Source: Anaerosacchariphilus polymeriproducens (GTDB lineage Bacteria; Bacillota; Clostridia; Lachnospirales; Lachnospiraceae). Taken from it: a DNA stretch of 64,000 nt. The notes beneath the pieces are model-generated. The model did not search any database and was not told the origin of the DNA. It saw nothing but the letters and a program-made list of their open reading frames with translations. The position numbers and the translations under genes are program-made. Each line of letters starts with the position of its first letter. The first letter of the stretch is position 1. The stretch is taken from positions 1 through 64,000 of the forward strand of contig NZ_QRCT01000051.1 in assembly GCF_003363435.1 (NCBI RefSeq), written 5' to 3'. Of this stretch, positions 58,272 to 64,000 are shown one piece after another.

Positions 58272-58300
58272 TATATTCGTCCAACCTTTTCCTAATCTTA

Positions 58301-58337
58301 AAGCAATCAGAAGAAACAAAAGTTCTTCTGATCGCTT
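58301..58337 (-). terminator. Attenuator-like hairpin between peptide and permease genes
   Basis: AAGCAATCAGAAGAA (58301-58315) and TTCTTCTGATCGCTT (58323-58337) form a 15-bp stem with a 7-nt loop. The one mismatch is a G-U pair only in the minus-strand RNA. Few T residues follow, so it should reduce rather than stop transcription, giving more peptide than transporter mRNA. Confidence 0.72.
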
Positions 58338-58355
58338 ACAAATCTATTTTATTTA

Positions 58356-58769
58356 TTAATGTGGTTCATCCGGACTCCAATATCCTGTAATCACACCACT
58401 TCCAACTAAAATATTTGTATACTGAAGGTTTAGATGATAATAATAACCCTTTGTACCAGTATTGCTAATCGCTGCAGTATTTCCAAGACTAACAGTTCCG
58501 CTTCCTCTGCTTTCATGATTTGAGTTATGCATAACAGCACTCACCTTCGTACCATTTTGTTGTGAAGAACTGTCTAAAGAGATTCTGAATTTTCCATATG
58601 TATCCCTGCCATGATGATACTTCAAAGCCTCACCTGTATCTTCCGCTCTATGACCACTTACACTGATATTATAAAATTTCACCTCTCTATCAGCTAAAGC
58701 TGTAGATACTATCATAGTAGATAAACATGCAACTATGCCTACTCCTGCAACACATTTTCTAAATAACAT
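58356..58769 (-). CDS. Secreted peptide of the bacteriocin-like cassette
   Basis: A 137-residue precursor. Residues 1-26 form a signal peptide (KCVAGVGIVACLSTMIVSTALA) with cleavage after ALA, giving a mature protein of about 111 residues that starts DREVKFYNISVSGHRAED. It is polar, rich in Ser, Gly and Thr, and ends VGSGVITGYWSPDEPH; it has no Cys, so no lanthionine or disulfide chemistry. Layout and context resemble lactococcin 972-like secreted bacteriocins with an ABC transporter, but sequence similarity is not evident to me. A related broken copy lies at 3.0-3.4 kb. AGGAGG precedes the ATG. Confidence 0.75.
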   Translation of the reverse strand: MLFRKCVAGVGIVACLSTMIVSTALADREVKFYNISVSGHRAEDTGEALKYHHGRDTYGKFRISLDSSSQQNGTKVSAVMHNSNHESRGSGTVSLGNTAAISNTGTKGYYYHLNLQYTNILVGSGVITGYWSPDEPH

Positions 58770-58780
58770 ATAAAGTCCTC

Positions 58781-59308
58781 CTATTCTTGATAACTATTGA
58801 TTATGATAGTCTTTTCGTTTGCTTCAGAATAACATTTTACCCAAACATCACTAACTTGTACTTGTTCTTCTCCAATTTTTTCTAATTCTTCCACATTTGC
58901 TGAAATGCCCAGAAAACCAAGAAGATCTTTATACACAATCTTATAATTTTGTTCTTTAGAATTTCTATCAATGATGCTTAATGTGTTGAAATTATCGGTA
59001 TTATCTTTTTGAAGCAAATCCAACTCCACGTTACCATCTCTGTATATATATTTTATACATGTTTCATTTGTATCTGTTGATTTTTTGAATTTAGAACTAC
59101 TTTCAATTTTTGTAATCAATTCTTCTTTACCAATTTTGAAATTAGCAGCAACCATCTCATTGTCTTCTTTCAGTTCTTCATTGTTTGTCACATCACTTGA
59201 CTTCTTTTGTTGTACAGAATTTTGAGTATCACTGATATCATTTTGCTTACATGAACTTAATGATATTACACAAAGTAATACTAAAATACTTATTTTACAT
59301 AATTGCAA
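58781..59308 (-). CDS. Lipoprotein of the bacteriocin-like cassette
   Basis: A 175-residue protein with a lipoprotein signal: charged start, hydrophobic ILVLLCVISLSSC with the lipobox LSSC (Cys20). The mature part is hydrophilic, with a Ser/Asn/Glu-rich linker and a domain ending VSDVWVKCYSEANEKTIIINSY. The start is TTG (59308), with an ideal AAAGGAGGTGA 5 nt upstream; an extended -10 (TGGTAGAAT) lies further up. It may be an immunity or sensing protein for the secreted peptide, 11 bp downstream. Confidence 0.72.
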   Translation of the reverse strand: MQLCKISILVLLCVISLSSCKQNDISDTQNSVQQKKSSDVTNNEELKEDNEMVAANFKIGKEELITKIESSSKFKKSTDTNETCIKYIYRDGNVELDLLQKDNTDNFNTLSIIDRNSKEQNYKIVYKDLLGFLGISANVEELEKIGEEQVQVSDVWVKCYSEANEKTIIINSYQE

Positions 59309-59397
59309 CTAATTCACCTCCTTTCGTATATTCTACCACAATCTTTTTTTTGATTTTCTTAACTTTTTCTTACGGCAATCATAGTATATGCATAAAT

Positions 59398-59429
59398 AAA
59401 AAGAACGACGAATACTCGCCGTTCTTTTT
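59398..59429 (-). terminator. Terminator of rpoBC
   Basis: AAAAAGAACG (59398-59407) and CGTTCTTTTT (59420-59429) form a 10-bp stem followed on the minus strand by T residues, right after the rpoC stop. It isolates rpoBC from the bacteriocin-like cassette. Confidence 0.9.
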
Positions 59430-59432
59430 GTT

Positions 59433-62400
59433 TTATTCTATTTCTACTGTATTTAATTCTTGTAATGTTTCTGTATTTGAATCTTCTTCTGCAAAATCCA
59501 TATTATCCACGATATCGTCCCAATCTTCTTCTATTTCTAGAACATCATCATTATTATAGTCTGTATCTAATTTAACTGAGCGATAACGCTTCATACCTGT
59601 ACCGGCAGGAATCAATTTACCTATGATAACATTTTCTTTTAATCCAATTAACGGATCCTCTTTTCCTTTGATTGCTGCTTCCGTAAGTACTTTTGTCGTT
59701 TCTTGGAAAGATGCAGCTGAAAGGAATGAATTCGTTGCAAGAGAAGCTTTGGTAATACCTAACATAACCTGTTTTCCTTCTGCAGGTTCTTTTCCTTCTT
59801 CCATTAACTTTTCATTCATTTCATCAAATTCCAGTACATCAACTAATGTACCTGGCAAGAAATCAGTATCACCGTTATTTTCGATTTTAATTTTCTTTAA
59901 CATTTGACGAACAATCACTTCAATATGTTTATCATTGATTTCAACACCTTGTAAACGATACACTCTTTGAACTTCTTGTATCATATAATCCTGTACAGCG
60001 CGGACACCTTTAATACCTAAGATATCATGTGGATTTACACTACCTTCGGTAAGCTCATCCCCCGCTTCCAATGCTTGCCCATCTTGGACCTTAATTCTGG
60101 AACCATAAGGTATCAGATATGTCTTCGCCTCACCGGTTTCATTGTTGGTAACAATAATTTCACGTTTCTTCTTAGTATCTTTTATATTTGCTACGCCGCC
60201 AAATTCAGTAATAATAGCAAGTCCTTTCGGCTTTCTTGCTTCAAAAAGTTCTTCGACACGAGGAAGACCTTGGGTAATATCATCACCGGCAACACCTCCG
60301 GTATGGAAGGTACGCATAGTAAGCTGTGTACCAGGCTCACCGATTGACTGAGCAGCAATAATTCCAACTGCTTCACCCACTTGAACCGGTTCTCCTGTTG
60401 CCATATTGGCTCCATAACATTTTGCACATACACTATGTGATTTACAAGTAAGAATCGTCCGAATCTTAACTGCCTGAATCGTTTTTCCATCTTTATCTAC
60501 ACCTCTGTTAACAACATCTGCTGCACGTTTTGGTGTAATCATATGATTTGCCTTAACTATAATATTACCATCAGCATCACAAATATCTTCACAAGAATAT
60601 CTTCCTGTAATTCTTTCTTGTAAGCTTTCAATCTCTTCATTTCCATCCATAAATGCAGTTACATACATTCCCGGAATTTCATCTTTACCTTCACAACAAT
60701 CAGTTTCACGAATAATCAATTCTTGTGAAACATCTACCAAACGTCTGGTCAGGTAACCAGAATCGGCTGTACGCAATGCAGTATCAGAAAGACCTTTACG
60801 AGCACCATGAGCAGACATGAAGTATTCCAATACATCAAGACCTTCACGGAAATTTGATTTAATAGGCAACTCAATTGTTCTACCAGTTGTATCTGCCATC
60901 AATCCACGCATACCAGCCAACTGTTTAATCTGTTTATCCGAACCACGGGCGCCTGAATCAGCCATCATATAAATATTATTATATTTATCAAGCCCTGAAA
61001 GCAATGCCTCTGTTAGCTCATCATCCGTTTCTTTCCAAGTCTGAACTACTTCTTTGTATCTTTCATCTTCGGTAATCAGACCACGCTTAAAGTTTTTGGT
61101 AATCTTATCTACAGTTTCCTGTGCCTTGGAGATAAGCTCAGGTTTCTTTTCCGGAACAGTCATATCTGAAATTGATACTGTCATTGCTGCACGAGTAGAA
61201 TATTTATAGCCCATTGCTTTGATATCATCAAGGACTTCTGCTGTTTTAGTTGACCCATGTGTGTTAATTACTTTTTCCAGAATTTGTTTTAATCCTTTTT
61301 TACCTACATGAAAATCTACTTCTAATTTAAATACATTTTCAGGATCACTTCTATCTACAAATCCTAAATCCTGTGAAAGAATCTCATTAAAGATAAAACG
61401 TCCTAATGTAGATTCTACATTCCCTGTAACCATTGTCCCATCTGGGGTTGGTCTAGTCATACGTACTTTAATCCTGGAATGAAGTGTAACCTCTCCATTT
61501 TCATAAGCCAAAATTGCTTCGTTGATACTTTTGAATATTTTTCCTTCTCCTTTGGCTCCAGGTCTTTCTTGTGTTAAATAGTATATACCAAGTACCATAT
61601 CCTGTGAAGGAACCGCAACTGGACCACCATCGGAAGGTTTCAAAAGATTGTTTGGAGATAGTAATAAAAATCTACATTCTGCCTGTGCTTCTACTGACAG
61701 AGGTAAATGGACAGCCATCTGATCCCCATCAAAATCGGCATTATAAGCAGTACAAACCAATGGATGAAGCTTGATTGCCTTACCTTCTACCAAGATTGGC
61801 TCAAATGCTTGAATACCTAGTCTATGCAATGTAGGAGCACGGTTCAACATAACCGGATGTTCTTTGATTACTTCTTCTAAGACATCCCAAACTTCCGGTT
61901 GAAGTCTTTCTACCATTTTCTTAGCACTCTTAATATTATGAGCCGTACCATTTCCTACCAATTCTTTCATAACAAACGGCTTAAATAATTCAATCGCCAT
62001 TTCTTTTGGAAGACCACACTGATAAATTTTTAATTCCGGTCCTACTACAATAACAGAACGTCCAGAATAATCAACACGTTTTCCTAGTAAATTCTGACGG
62101 AAACGTCCGGATTTACCTTTTAACATATCGGATAATGACTTAAGTGCACGATTACCCGGTCCTGTAACAGGTCTTCCACGTCTGCCGTTATCAATCAAAG
62201 CATCTACTGCTTCCTGTAACATTCTTTTCTCGTTACGTACAATAATATCAGGAGCACCTAACTCTAATAATCTTCTAAGACGATTATTGCGGTTGATGAT
62301 TCTTCTATATAAGTCATTCAGATCAGAAGTCGCAAATCGTCCTCCATCTAACTGTACCATCGGTCGCAAATCCGGAGGGATAACAGGTACAACTGACATA

Positions 62401-63104
62401 ATCATCCATTCCGGTTTGTTTCCGGAACCGCGGAATGCTTCTACTACCTCAAGCCTTTTAATGATTCTTGCTCTCTTTTGTCCTGTCGCATCTTTTAGAC
62501 CGGTCTTTAACTCGCGTACATCTTTTTCTAAATCAATATTTTGTAATAATTCCTGTATTGCCTCAGCACCCATTCCTACACGGAATCTGCTTCCGTATTT
62601 TTCACGTGCCTCCTGGTATTCTTTTTCTGATAATACTTGCTTATATTGTAATTCGGTCTCACCTGAATCCAGTACAATATAAGATGCAAAATAAAGAATT
62701 TTTTCCAACGTTCTAGGGGACAAATCCAAAATCAGCCCCATTCTGCTTGGAATTCCTTTAAAATACCAGATATGAGATACTGGTGCTGCTAACTCAATGT
62801 GCCCCATACGTTCTCTTCGCACACTGGCTTTGGTGACTTCTACTCCACATCTGTCGCAGACAACACCTTTATATCTGATTTTTTTATACTTTCCACAATG
62901 ACACTCCCAATCTTTGCTGGGCCCAAAAATCTTTTCACAGAACAAGCCGCCTTTTTCAGGCTTTAATGTTCTATAATTAATGGTTTCCGGCTTTTTCACT
63001 TCACCTCTAGACCACTCACGAATTTTTTCAGGTGATGCTAAGCCTATTTTAATCGAATCAAATGTCATTGGTTGATAACTTTCATTGTTTGCTACTTCTG
63101 GCAT
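59433..63104 (-). CDS. rpoC: DNA-directed RNA polymerase subunit beta'
   Basis: The beta' subunit (1223 residues) holds the active site. Zinc-binding Cys are near residues 60-90 ([22 protein letters not shown]). The catalytic triad is in [12 protein letters not shown] at about 460. The bridge and trigger regions ([24 protein letters not shown]) and a second zinc site ([20 protein letters not shown]) are present. GAAGGGAGC precedes the ATG. It follows rpoB by 16 bp and ends with a terminator. Confidence 0.98.
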   Translation of the reverse strand: MPEVANNESYQPMTFDSIKIGLASPEKIREWSRGEVKKPETINYRTLKPEKGGLFCEKIFGPSKDWECHCGKYKKIRYKGVVCDRCGVEVTKASVRRERMGHIELAAPVSHIWYFKGIPSRMGLILDLSPRTLEKILYFASYIVLDSGETELQYKQVLSEKEYQEAREKYGSRFRVGMGAEAIQELLQNIDLEKDVRELKTGLKDATGQKRARIIKRLEVVEAFRGSGNKPEWMIMSVVPVIPPDLRPMVQLDGGRFATSDLNDLYRRIINRNNRLRRLLELGAPDIIVRNEKRMLQEAVDALIDNGRRGRPVTGPGNRALKSLSDMLKGKSGRFRQNLLGKRVDYSGRSVIVVGPELKIYQCGLPKEMAIELFKPFVMKELVGNGTAHNIKSAKKMVERLQPEVWDVLEEVIKEHPVMLNRAPTLHRLGIQAFEPILVEGKAIKLHPLVCTAYNADFDGDQMAVHLPLSVEAQAECRFLLLSPNNLLKPSDGGPVAVPSQDMVLGIYYLTQERPGAKGEGKIFKSINEAILAYENGEVTLHSRIKVRMTRPTPDGTMVTGNVESTLGRFIFNEILSQDLGFVDRSDPENVFKLEVDFHVGKKGLKQILEKVINTHGSTKTAEVLDDIKAMGYKYSTRAAMTVSISDMTVPEKKPELISKAQETVDKITKNFKRGLITEDERYKEVVQTWKETDDELTEALLSGLDKYNNIYMMADSGARGSDKQIKQLAGMRGLMADTTGRTIELPIKSNFREGLDVLEYFMSAHGARKGLSDTALRTADSGYLTRRLVDVSQELIIRETDCCEGKDEIPGMYVTAFMDGNEEIESLQERITGRYSCEDICDADGNIIVKANHMITPKRAADVVNRGVDKDGKTIQAVKIRTILTCKSHSVCAKCYGANMATGEPVQVGEAVGIIAAQSIGEPGTQLTMRTFHTGGVAGDDITQGLPRVEELFEARKPKGLAIITEFGGVANIKDTKKKREIIVTNNETGEAKTYLIPYGSRIKVQDGQALEAGDELTEGSVNPHDILGIKGVRAVQDYMIQEVQRVYRLQGVEINDKHIEVIVRQMLKKIKIENNGDTDFLPGTLVDVLEFDEMNEKLMEEGKEPAEGKQVMLGITKASLATNSFLSAASFQETTKVLTEAAIKGKEDPLIGLKENVIIGKLIPAGTGMKRYRSVKLDTDYNNDDVLEIEEDWDDIVDNMDFAEEDSNTETLQELNTVEIE

Positions 63105-63120
63105 CTATTGCAGCTCCCTT

Positions 63121-64000
<880 letters not shown>

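Overview
The window looks like a chromosomal segment of a low-GC, anaerobic Gram-positive bacterium, most probably a clostridium of the Lachnospirales type. The reasons are the S10-spc-alpha ribosomal superoperon in Firmicutes order, an ECF vitamin transporter module beside truA, a V-type (Na+-type) ATPase, rubrerythrin with a flavin reductase-rubredoxin fusion, a HydG-like radical SAM enzyme and AT-rich spacers. Almost every gene lies on the minus strand. The one confident plus-strand gene is a methyltransferase at 29.6-30.4 kb. I cannot name the species.

Layout. 0-3.8 kb: an HD-domain protein gene in a decayed region, with a frameshifted exported protein, a broken secreted-peptide gene and the tail of a tyrosine recombinase. 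3.8-11.1 kb: rplM-rpsI, a biotin transporter gene (bioY) with a BirA-type operator, an MgtC-like gene, truA, ecfT-ecfA2-ecfA1 and malQ. 11.3-27.8 kb: the superoperon from rpsJ (27.8 kb) to rplQ (11.3 kb), including secY, adk, map, infA and rpoA. It has a 17-spaced promoter and a long branched leader upstream of rpsJ, and several structured internal spacers.

28.0-29.2 kb has no conventional gene. It is purine-rich on the minus strand and packed with long perfect inverted repeats between an extended -10 promoter and an intrinsic terminator. I read it as a candidate large structured non-coding RNA of about 1 kb with a possible 27-residue membrane peptide near its 3' end. 29.6-33 kb: a methyltransferase, a small membrane protein, a surface protein with Ig-like repeats and a dCTP deaminase family protein. 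33.1-37.3 kb: two neighbouring transcripts sharing an operator-like motif. They encode a HydG-like enzyme with an altered C-terminal cysteine motif, a DUF5320-type protein, two ferredoxin-containing P-loop ATPases and a NifX-like protein, which is a plausible metal-cluster assembly set.

37.3-40.2 kb: an alpha/beta hydrolase and two coiled-coil proteins of unknown role. 40.5-45.2 kb: the str operon (rpsL, rpsG, fusA) with tuf under its own promoter. 45.4-46.6 kb: oxygen/peroxide defence. 46.8-55.4 kb: nine V-ATPase genes (H-I-K-E-C-F-A-B-D in transcription order) behind a promoter covered by a 24-bp palindrome. 55.5-59.3 kb: a bacteriocin-like cassette of lipoprotein, secreted peptide, attenuator hairpin, three membrane proteins and an ABC ATPase. 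59.4-64 kb: rpoC and the 3' part of rpoB.
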